NCBI GenBank assembly: GCA_018268995.1
Contig: JAFDVL010000130.1
Span: 1 to 34,988 of the forward strand
Length of the DNA stretch: 34,988 nucleotides
Origin: Acidobacteriota bacterium
Lineage (GTDB): Bacteria; Acidobacteriota; Blastocatellia; RBC074
Direction of reading: 5' to 3'
Position numbers and translations under genes: made by a program
Shown: piece by piece, positions 15,972 to 22,474 of the stretch
Layout of the letters: each line of letters begins with the position of its first letter
How positions within the stretch are numbered: position 1 is the first letter of the stretch
The notes under the pieces: generated by a model
Databases searched by the model: none
The model's input: the letters and a program-made list of their open reading frames with translations, nothing else
What the model was told of the DNA's origin: nothing

Positions 15972-16818
15972 GGGCTTGCTCGAAGACAATCAGCGCCTGC
16001 GCGAAGAACGCGATTTGTTACGGCGGCGGCTGGCCGAATTGGAAGAAGAGTTTTCACGTAGCAATCAGGAAGTCTTCGAAATGAACGAAGCTTTGGTGCA
16101 AGCGAATGCGCGCCTCGCCGAACTGGATCGGATGAAAGACACGTTTCTTTCGATGATCACACACGAATTGCGCACGCCAATGACTGCGATGATGGGGCTG
16201 GCGGAAAATCTGGAAGCAGGTGTTTATGGCCCACTCAGCGAAGCGCAAACTGAAAACCTGAAAAAGATCATCGAAAATGGCGTTCGCCTGCGGCAATTGG
16301 TCAATGACCTGCTAGACCTGTCCAAGATGGAATCAGGCATGATGCGCCTGCAATGCGAGCCGCTTGATCCTCGCACATTGGTTGAGGCTGTTATTTATCA
16401 ACTTGAATCTTTAGCAGAATCCGCGCAGGTCAAACTCGTCAATCGTGTGGGCTATAGTTTACCCGAAGTTTTTTGCGATGGTCAGCGTGTCGAGCAAGTG
16501 CTGACGAACCTCATCAGCAATGCGCTGAAATTCACCCCTCCCGGTGGAACCATTACGATCACCGCTTCCGCACAGGACGATTTTATTACCTTCACTGTGG
16601 CGGATACGGGATGCGGAATTCAGCCCGAAGCGCAATCTCATATCTTCGACAAATTCATCCAACTTCACCCGAACAAAGACGACCGGACGAAAGGCACAGG
16701 ACTTGGCCTTACCATTGTGAAGCATCTGGTCGAATTGCATGGCGGGACGGTCAGCGTCGAAAGCGAAATAGGAAAAGGCAGCCAATTTCATTTCAGCCTT
16801 CCGATTTATCAGGAATGA
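15970..16818 (+). CDS. Soluble sensor histidine kinase
   Basis: This 282-residue cytosolic kinase lacks membrane or PAS sensor segments. Residues 1-55 are a charged coiled coil (EERDLLRRRLAELEEEFSR). The HisKA domain carries the phospho-acceptor His65 in SMITHELRTP. The HATPase_c domain has the N box around Asn184 (NLISNALKF), the G1 box DTGCG at 212-216, and GTGLGL at 242-247. All key residues are present. Its input probably comes through the coiled coil or a partner. No response regulator is adjacent. The assigned ATG overlaps repeat B and has no Shine-Dalgarno, so a downstream start cannot be excluded. It follows the methylase-like gene after 84 bases and may be cotranscribed with it. Confidence 0.92.
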   Translation: MGLLEDNQRLREERDLLRRRLAELEEEFSRSNQEVFEMNEALVQANARLAELDRMKDTFLSMITHELRTPMTAMMGLAENLEAGVYGPLSEAQTENLKKIIENGVRLRQLVNDLLDLSKMESGMMRLQCEPLDPRTLVEAVIYQLESLAESAQVKLVNRVGYSLPEVFCDGQRVEQVLTNLISNALKFTPPGGTITITASAQDDFITFTVADTGCGIQPEAQSHIFDKFIQLHPNKDDRTKGTGLGLTIVKHLVELHGGTVSVESEIGKGSQFHFSLPIYQE

Positions 16819-16938
16819 GCGCACACAGAGTGCCAGCATTTGCAAACTCATCCCCTCGCGATTATCATCCCGATTTAATTCTTGACCCCGATTTATCGGC
16901 TATTTCATTCATGGCAATGATCTGTAGCACAAACCGAA

Positions 16939-17004
16939 CCGTAGACATTTCGTCTGCGGTCTGTTTTTGTAGCGCAGATTTTTTCGCAGGCGATCAGGTC
17001 TGCG
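16939..17004. repeat. Pair of small inverted repeats upstream of lpdA
   Basis: CCGTAGAC (16939-16946) pairs with GTCTGCGG (16952-16959) with one G-U. CGCAGA (16973-16978) pairs with TCTGCG (16999-17004). Both share the GCAGAC/GTCTGC core, which suggests a REP-like element. They lie in the 201-base gap before lpdA. Confidence 0.55.
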
Positions 17005-17019
17005 CGACAAAGGGAGAAC

Positions 17020-18420
17020 ATGGCAGACACTTTTGATGTCACAGTAATTGGCGCGGGGCCGGGCGGTTACACAGCCGCAATCCGCGCTGCTCAAGTGGGC
17101 TTGAAAACCGCCATCATCGAACGTGACCCCAGACTCGGCGGCACGTGCGGTTTGCGCGGTTGTATTCCGACCAAAGAGTATTTGCACTCCGCACATCTGG
17201 CCAACACGATGACCCATGCAGCGGAATTTGGGATTGATGTCGCCGACTACAAAATCAATTTCGAGAACGTCTACCAGCGCAAAAACAAGATCGTAGACCA
17301 GCTTGCCAAAGGCGTTGCCTTCTTGATGAAGAAGAACAAAATCACGGTCTTTACCGGACAAGGCAAACTTGAAGGCAAAGGCAAAGTCTCCGTCACTGGA
17401 GCCGACGGCAAAACGCAAACGATTGACACCAAAAACGTCATCCTTGCGACTGGCTCCGCGCCGCGTTTGCTGCCAGGCTTGGAAGTGAACGCGCCGCGTG
17501 TTGTCACCAGCGATGAATTGCTGGAATTGCGCCACGTACCGAAATCTATGGTTGTGCTGGGCGCAGGCGCGGTCGGCGTCGAGTTTGCTTCTGTCTTCGC
17601 GCACTTCGGCAGCGAAGTCACAATCATCGAATTGCTGCCGCGCATTGTGCCGATTGAAGATGAAGACGTTTCCAAAGAACTCACACGCGTTTACAAAAAG
17701 CGCAAGATCAATGTGCTGACCGATACACGCTTTCAATCTGCCAAGGTCAATAAAGATGATGTCGAAATCACCTACACCGACAGCAAGGGCAAAGAAGGCA
17801 AGATTACTTGCGAAACGTTGCTTGTTGCCACGGGCCGCCGCGCTGTGACGGATGGGTTAGGCGTTGAGAACACCAAGATTGAAATGGATCGCGGCTACAT
17901 CAAAGTGGACGAATTCCTGCGCACGGCTGAACCGAATGTTTATGCTATCGGCGACGTGATTCCGACGCCGTGGCTTGCGCACGTGGCCGCGAAAGAAGGT
18001 TGCGTGGCTGCCGAACATATCGCAGGCCAAAATCCGCGTCCGGTCAATTACAACCTCGTGCCGAATTGCACGTATTGTCATCCCGAAATCGGCAGTGTCG
18101 GTTTGACCGAAGCGAAAGCCAAAGAAAAAGGCTACGAAGTGAAGGTCGGCAAATTCCCGTTCACCGCGCTCGGCAAAGCCAAGATTTTGGGCGAAACGGA
18201 CGGCTTCGTGAAAGTGGTTGCAGACGCGAAATACGACGAAGTGCTCGGCGTCCACATCATTGGCCCACACGCGACAGATTTGCTTGCAGAAGCCTGTGTC
18301 GCAATGGGCCTGGAAGCCACCGCCGAAGAACTCGGCCACATTATGCACGCGCACCCAACCTTGTCAGAGTCGCTGATGGAAGCGGCAGAAGACGTGCATA
18401 AGATGGCGATTAATATGTAA
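17020..18420 (+). CDS. lpdA: Dihydrolipoyl dehydrogenase (E3)
   Basis: This FAD enzyme reoxidises dihydrolipoyl groups of 2-oxoacid dehydrogenase complexes with NAD+. At 466 residues it has full family length. FAD-binding GAGPGG is at 11-16, the redox disulfide Cys43/Cys48 is in GGTCGLRGCIPTK, a second dinucleotide motif GAGAVGVEF binds NAD, GDV near 306 contacts FAD, and the partner-subunit base His445 and Glu450 are in HAHPTLSE. The spacer between the redox cysteines is GLRG rather than the common LNVG, but the C-x4-C pattern is kept. The ATG has GGGAG just upstream. The E2 gene follows after 88 bases, so this E3 probably serves that complex. Confidence 0.96.
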   Translation: MADTFDVTVIGAGPGGYTAAIRAAQVGLKTAIIERDPRLGGTCGLRGCIPTKEYLHSAHLANTMTHAAEFGIDVADYKINFENVYQRKNKIVDQLAKGVAFLMKKNKITVFTGQGKLEGKGKVSVTGADGKTQTIDTKNVILATGSAPRLLPGLEVNAPRVVTSDELLELRHVPKSMVVLGAGAVGVEFASVFAHFGSEVTIIELLPRIVPIEDEDVSKELTRVYKKRKINVLTDTRFQSAKVNKDDVEITYTDSKGKEGKITCETLLVATGRRAVTDGLGVENTKIEMDRGYIKVDEFLRTAEPNVYAIGDVIPTPWLAHVAAKEGCVAAEHIAGQNPRPVNYNLVPNCTYCHPEIGSVGLTEAKAKEKGYEVKVGKFPFTALGKAKILGETDGFVKVVADAKYDEVLGVHIIGPHATDLLAEACVAMGLEATAEELGHIMHAHPTLSESLMEAAEDVHKMAINM

Positions 18421-18427
18421 AAAATGT

Positions 18428-18486
18428 AGTCAGTACTCAGTAGTCGGTAGAGGTTTGTGGGAATATTTACTGTTCACTGTTTACTG
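18428..18486. repeat. Heptamer repeat C (AGTCAGT / TTTACTG units)
   Basis: The left part reads AGTCAGT ACTCAGT AGTCGGT (18428-18448). The right part reads TTTACTG TTCACTG TTTACTG (18466-18486). Both keep a seven-base period. Complementarity is imperfect (CAGTA cores against TACTG). It fills the lpdA-E2 gap and is followed by an AGGAG ribosome binding site (18498-18502). Confidence 0.8.
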
Positions 18487-18508
18487 AATCTGTTAACAGG
18501 AGAAACCA

Positions 18509-20248
18509 ATGCCTATAGATGTCGTAATGCCGCAACTCGGCGAATCTATTGCCGAAGGAACGATTGTTCGCTGGCTGAAGAAGGTTGGCGATACTGTGCA
18601 ACGTGATGAGCCGTTGCTGGAAATCTCGACTGACAAAGTGGATGCTGAAATCCCGTCTACTGCGGCGGGTACGTTGATTGCAATTTTGGCGAATGAAGGC
18701 GATACGATTGCTGTGAATTCAGTGATCGCCCAATTGGGTGAAGCAGGTGAAAAGCCTGAACTCGCAGAGGCCTCGCCTGGCATTACTGTGACGCCTCCTC
18801 CTGCTGAAACTGCGCCACCACCGGCCCCGCCTGCTGCTGCCCAACCTACGCCACCGCCTGTTGCTCCGGCTTCACCGCCAGCGTCAGGCGGCAATGTAAC
18901 CAATGTTGTCATGCCGCAACTCGGCGAATCTATTGCCGAAGGAACGATTGTTCGCTGGTTGAAGAAGGTTGGCGATACGGTGCAACGCGATGAGCCGTTG
19001 CTGGAAATCTCAACTGACAAAGTGGATGCTGAAATCCCGTCTTCCACCGCAGGAACGTTGTTATCCATCATCGCGCAGGAAGGCCAGACAATTGGCGTTA
19101 ACGAAGTCATCGCCACGATTGGCGAAGCGGGTGCGTCTGCGCCTGCGCCTGCGGCACCGGAACCCTCTGCACCAGCAGCACCCGTGCAAGCGGCTCCGGC
19201 TCCGGCTCCGGCTGCACCTCCAGCGACAGCTGCCGCTGCGGCAGGTTCTGTCGAAGAATTGCGCCGCCTCAAATCTTCTCCTGTGGTGCGAAAGATTGCT
19301 TCAGAACATGGCGTGGACATCGGCCAAGTTTCTGGCTCAGGCATTTCAGGACGCGTCACGAAGAAAGATATTCTCAGCTTCATTGAGAATAAACCGGCAA
19401 CCCCTGTGGTTGCTCCGCCAGCAGCTCCAACTGTCGCGCCTGTTGCGCCACCTCCCGTGGCTCCGCCGCCTGTTGCACCGCCGTCCATTTCAGCCCCACC
19501 AGCTCCGGCGAAGCCTGCTGCTCCCGTCTTTGCTGCGGGTGAACGCGTCAAGATTGAGCCGATGACGAAGATGCGTAAGTCTATTGCTGATCACATGATC
19601 CTCAGCAAACGGACCTCGGCACACGTCACGACCTTCTTTGAAGTTGACTTCACGAACGTTGCTCGCTTGCGTGATCGTGTGAAGAAGGATTTTGAAGCAA
19701 AGAACGGCGCGAAACTTACGTTCATGCCGTTCATCACCAAAGCGGCAATTGATGCCCTCAAAGCGTTGCCCATCGTGAATTCTTCGGTGGACGGTGACAA
19801 CATCGTTTACAAGCAGGACATCAACATCGGCGTTGCCGTTGCGTTGGATTGGGGCCTGATTGTGCCTGTCATCAAACAGGCGGATTCAATGAATCTGGTC
19901 GGTCTGGCACGCGCCACGCAAGACCTGGCATCGCGCGCGCGCGGCAAACAGCTGAAGCCCGATGAAGTGTCAGGCGGTACGTTCTCCATCACCAATTTTG
20001 GTTTGTTCGGCGGATTGACCGCGACACCCGTGATCAATCAACCGCAAGTTGCAATCCTCGGTGTGGGCGGCATTCACAAACGTCCGTGGGTGATGGAAAC
20101 CGAACACGGGGATGTGATTGCGATTCGTCACATTGGAATTCTGAGCCTGTCGTTCGACCATCGCATTATTGATGGCGCAATCGGAGATGAATTCCTGGCG
20201 AAAATGAAGAAGACGTTAGAGACAACTGATTTCTCAGCGTTGCTGTAA
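18509..20248 (+). CDS. sucB: Two-lipoyl-domain dihydrolipoamide acyltransferase (E2), succinyltransferase-type
   Basis: This E2 core of a 2-oxoacid dehydrogenase complex has 579 residues: lipoyl domain 1 (1-80, Lys43 in STDKVDAEI), a Pro/Ala linker, lipoyl domain 2 (130-208, Lys171), a second linker, the E1/E3-binding domain (about 252-295, VVRKIASEHGVDIGQVSGSGISGRV), a third linker, and the catalytic domain (347-579) with His551 and Asp555 in SFDHRIIDG. The layout and the 'MPQLGESIAEGTIVRWLKKVGD' lipoyl style match the SucB group TIGR02927, so 2-oxoglutarate is the favoured substrate. Pyruvate or branched-chain oxoacids are possible, as no E1 is present. The ATG has AGGAG six bases upstream. 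The two lipoyl domains are nearly identical in DNA. Confidence 0.93.
   Translation: MPIDVVMPQLGESIAEGTIVRWLKKVGDTVQRDEPLLEISTDKVDAEIPSTAAGTLIAILANEGDTIAVNSVIAQLGEAGEKPELAEASPGITVTPPPAETAPPPAPPAAAQPTPPPVAPASPPASGGNVTNVVMPQLGESIAEGTIVRWLKKVGDTVQRDEPLLEISTDKVDAEIPSSTAGTLLSIIAQEGQTIGVNEVIATIGEAGASAPAPAAPEPSAPAAPVQAAPAPAPAAPPATAAAAAGSVEELRRLKSSPVVRKIASEHGVDIGQVSGSGISGRVTKKDILSFIENKPATPVVAPPAAPTVAPVAPPPVAPPPVAPPSISAPPAPAKPAAPVFAAGERVKIEPMTKMRKSIADHMILSKRTSAHVTTFFEVDFTNVARLRDRVKKDFEAKNGAKLTFMPFITKAAIDALKALPIVNSSVDGDNIVYKQDINIGVAVALDWGLIVPVIKQADSMNLVGLARATQDLASRARGKQLKPDEVSGGTFSITNFGLFGGLTATPVINQPQVAILGVGGIHKRPWVMETEHGDVIAIRHIGILSLSFDHRIIDGAIGDEFLAKMKKTLETTDFSALL
18527..18658 (+). repeat. Direct repeat, copy 1 (lipoyl domain 1)
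   Basis: These 132 bases match 18911-19042 at all but four positions. All four differences are synonymous (Leu, Thr, Arg and Ser codons). This is an internal domain duplication kept alike at DNA level. Confidence 0.95.
18911..19042 (+). repeat. Direct repeat, copy 2 (lipoyl domain 2)
   Basis: This is the second copy of the lipoyl-domain repeat, offset by 384 bases (128 codons) from the first. Identity drops sharply right after the STDKVDAEIPS segment at the 3' end and before the MPQLGES segment at the 5' end. Confidence 0.95.
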
Positions 20249-20260
20249 TTTTCAGTGGTA

Positions 20261-20310
20261 AAAAGCGAAAGGCGAAAAGTGAAGAGAACTTCTTTTCGCT
20301 TTTCGCTTTT
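20261..20310. repeat. Heptamer inverted repeat D (AAAAGCG units)
   Basis: Left arm 20261-20279 (AAAAGCG AAAGGCG AAAAG) pairs with right arm 20292-20310 (CTTTTCG CTTTTCG CTTTT) over 19 positions with a single G-U. The loop is 12 bases. T-rich sequence follows, so it may also terminate transcription from the E2 gene. The lipB ATG is eight bases further on. Confidence 0.92.
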
Positions 20311-20318
20311 GTATTTTT

Positions 20319-20978
20319 ATGCGGACTTGTGAACATCGCTATCTTGGTCGCACGCCTTACGCCACAGCCTTAGCCCTACAACAATCTCGACACGATGCGC
20401 GCAAACGCGACGAAGTTTCTGACACGTTGCTCTTGCTTGAACATCCACACGTCATTACACTGGGGCGCGCCGCCAATCGCGCGAATATTCTTGCTGACGA
20501 ACAAACGCGCGCCGCAAAGAACGTTGAGCTATTCGAGACAGGACGCGGCGGCGATGTTACTTATCACGGGCCAGGGCAGCTCGTGGGTTATCCCATCATC
20601 AGTTTAGCGCCAGACCGTTGTGATGTCCGCCGTTACGTGCGTGACATCCAGGAGATACTCGTGCGGACGGCGCGTGATTTCGGGGTCGAAGCTGAGCCGC
20701 GCGGAGGCGAACACGTCGGCGTCTGGGTCGGTGATGAAAAGCTTGCCGCGATTGGCATTCGGATTTCGCGGTGGGTGACGATGCACGGATTCGCATTCAA
20801 TGTCACGACTGATCTGGAGTATTTCAACCTGATCGTTCCTTGCGGCATTGCCGATCACGGAGTAACCTCGCTCGAAAAAATTCTTGGAGAAAAAATCGCA
20901 CTCGAAGCAGTCGCCGCATCTGTCACGCAACATTTCGGCGATGTATTTGAACGACAGATGCTAGATGTTGGATGCTAG
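20319..20978 (+). CDS. lipB: Lipoyl(octanoyl) transferase LipB
   Basis: This cytosolic enzyme moves octanoate from acyl carrier protein to the lipoyl lysine of E2 and related proteins, the first step of lipoate assembly. It has 219 residues. GRGGDVTYHGPGQLVGYPI at 75-93 is the family signature, and Lys141 (EKLAAIG) and Cys175 (IVPCGI) form the Cys/Lys catalytic pair. The N-terminal RYLGRTPYATALALQQ matches usual LipB beginnings, so the ATG at 20319 is probably right although no Shine-Dalgarno exists; hairpin D ends eight bases before. The last codons (QMLDVGC) and TAG stop lie in heptamer repeat E, so the C-terminus is repeat-derived. It serves the neighbouring E2 together with LipA. Confidence 0.96.
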   Translation: MRTCEHRYLGRTPYATALALQQSRHDARKRDEVSDTLLLLEHPHVITLGRAANRANILADEQTRAAKNVELFETGRGGDVTYHGPGQLVGYPIISLAPDRCDVRRYVRDIQEILVRTARDFGVEAEPRGGEHVGVWVGDEKLAAIGIRISRWVTMHGFAFNVTTDLEYFNLIVPCGIADHGVTSLEKILGEKIALEAVAASVTQHFGDVFERQMLDVGC

Positions 20979-21038
20979 ATGCTAAATTAGGCATGAGGTT
21001 TTCAACACCTGACATCCGGCATCCAGTATCTAACATCT
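20956..21038. repeat. Heptamer inverted repeat E (AGATGCT units)
   Basis: The left arm reads AGATGCT AGATGTT GGATGCT AGATGCT (20956-20983). The right arm, read as complement, is AGATGTT AGATACT GGATGCC GGATGTC (21038 back to 21011). The left arm overlaps the 3' end of lipB, whose stop is at 20976-20978. The right arm ends six bases before the symporter ATG. Confidence 0.9.
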
Positions 21039-21044
21039 ATTTCT

Positions 21045-22343
21045 ATGCCCAATAAATTCAAACTCTCCCTGACAAAACAAATCTTCATTGGCCTTGGTGT
21101 TGGTATTTTGGTGGGATGGATGATCCATTACTTTTTCGATGGCAACCCACACGTTAAGGAACAAGCCATTCAATGGGTGCGTGTACTAAGCCGCGTCTTC
21201 CTGAGCCTGATTAAAGTCATCATCGCCCCGTTGATTTTCTCAACATTGGTGGTTGGCATTGCTGGGGCTGGAAGCATCAAGGCTGTTGGACGTATTGGCC
21301 TGAAGGCGATGGCTTATTTCACATTTGCGACGATGCTGGCGTTGGTCATCGGATTAGTCGCCGTCAATATTACGCGTCCCGGCGATGGTGTGAATCTGCC
21401 TCCTGAGCAGAGCAAAGAAGCTAAGGAAATTGCTGAACGCGCAGGCAAACAATCAGCACAGGATCATATCGTCAATGTCTTTCCGACCAGTATTATCAAG
21501 TCAATGGCGGAAAATGACGTGTTACAGATCGTCGTGTTCAGCTTGTTGTTTGCGGTTGCGGTTGCGGGCATAGGCGAAAAGGGAAAGCCAATGGTGGCGT
21601 GGTGCGAATCTCTGTCAGAGGCAATGTTCAAATTCACCGCTTACGTCATGAATTTTGCACCGTGGGGCGTCGGCGCAGCAATGGCTGTCACAGTTGGCAA
21701 CAAGGGACTTGGAGTTTTGATCAATCTGGGCAAGATGATTTTGACCTTGTATGGCGCGCTTGCGGTGTTCATTCTCATCGTGCTTGTTCCCATTGCGTTA
21801 CTGATTCGCCTGCCCTTCAAGCGATTCTTTCAACTGGTGAAGGAACCCGCAATGTTAGCGTTCACGACGACATCAAGCGAATCGGCGTTTCCGAAAGCGT
21901 TGGAAAATATGGAACGCCTTGGCGTGCCGCGACGCATCGTAAGTTTTATTCTGCCGCTTGGTTACAGCTTCAATCTGGATGGTTCGACATTGTATTTATC
22001 GCTTGCAGCAATGTTCGTGGCGCAGGCAGCGAATAAACCGCTGACGATTTCGCAACAGGTGATTATGTTGCTGACACTGATGCTTTCGACCAAAGGGATC
22101 GCTGCTGTCCCACGCGCTTCGCTGGTTGTATTGGCTGGAACGCTCGCGCAATTTGACTTGCCGCTTGAAGGGATTGCCGTGATCCTTGGCGTAGACGAAT
22201 TGATGGACATGGCCCGCACGGCGACCAACGTAATCGGCAATTGTCTGGCAACGGCGGTCGTTGCGCGATGGGAAGGCGAATTCAACGATGCTGGCAATGA
22301 AGTTGTGACGCCGATTGATGCGAGTTCAGTGAAACTTCATTGA
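21045..22343 (+). CDS. Dicarboxylate/amino acid:cation symporter (DAACS/SDF family)
   Basis: This 432-residue inner-membrane transporter brings in acidic amino acids or C4-dicarboxylates with protons or sodium. It has the GltPh-type fold: N-terminal helices from IFIGLGVGILVGWMI, a long helix-2/3 region, the serine-rich HP1 tip TTSSESAFPKAL, the NLDGS motif in TM7 (SFNLDGSTLYLSLA), HP2 STKGIAAVPRAS, and the TM8 substrate motif DELMDMARTATNVIGN. The aspartate and arginine of TM8 are present. No Shine-Dalgarno is seen; repeat E ends just before the ATG at 21045. Placement between lipB and lipA may reflect supply of TCA-cycle acids, but that is inference. The exact substrate cannot be told. Confidence 0.94.
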   Translation: MPNKFKLSLTKQIFIGLGVGILVGWMIHYFFDGNPHVKEQAIQWVRVLSRVFLSLIKVIIAPLIFSTLVVGIAGAGSIKAVGRIGLKAMAYFTFATMLALVIGLVAVNITRPGDGVNLPPEQSKEAKEIAERAGKQSAQDHIVNVFPTSIIKSMAENDVLQIVVFSLLFAVAVAGIGEKGKPMVAWCESLSEAMFKFTAYVMNFAPWGVGAAMAVTVGNKGLGVLINLGKMILTLYGALAVFILIVLVPIALLIRLPFKRFFQLVKEPAMLAFTTTSSESAFPKALENMERLGVPRRIVSFILPLGYSFNLDGSTLYLSLAAMFVAQAANKPLTISQQVIMLLTLMLSTKGIAAVPRASLVVLAGTLAQFDLPLEGIAVILGVDELMDMARTATNVIGNCLATAVVARWEGEFNDAGNEVVTPIDASSVKLH

Positions 22344-22366
22344 CGATAGAGAAGTGATGAAAGAGG

Positions 22367-22425
22367 CGGAAGCCCGACTGTCAGGAAGGGCGCAACGAGT
22401 AACACTCCTTGACAGTCAGCTTCTG
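22367..22425. repeat. REP-like palindromic element
   Basis: GACTGTCA (22376-22383) pairs perfectly with TGACAGTC (22410-22417), and GAAGC (22369-22373) with GCTTC (22419-22423) on the outside. The loop holds GGCGCAACGAGTAACAC. It lies between the symporter stop and lipA. There is no T-run, so it is more like a dispersed palindrome than a terminator. Confidence 0.65.
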
Positions 22426-22460
22426 TTAGCCCAGCGCCTGCACTTCTCCGCATTCACTGC

Positions 22461-22466
22461 TATAAT
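22461..22466 (+). promoter_or_regulatory. Probable -10 box of a near-leaderless lipA promoter
   Basis: A perfect TATAAT ends eight bases before the lipA ATG at 22475. A start of transcription 6-8 bases downstream would fall within a few bases of the ATG. The -35 region (CTGCAC at 22438-22443, spacing 17) is weak. Confidence 0.55.
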
Positions 22467-22474
22467 CCTCAGCT

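Noticed and set aside
16909..17736. Minus-strand open frame (275 codons) opposite lpdA
   Set aside because: Antisense of a conserved enzyme; composition (many His, Arg, Phe) typical of shadow frames.
18493..19551. Long minus-strand open frame (352 codons) rich in Gly, Ala and Thr
   Set aside because: It is antisense to the E2 gene and its composition merely mirrors the Pro/Ala linkers; no domain or ribosome binding site.
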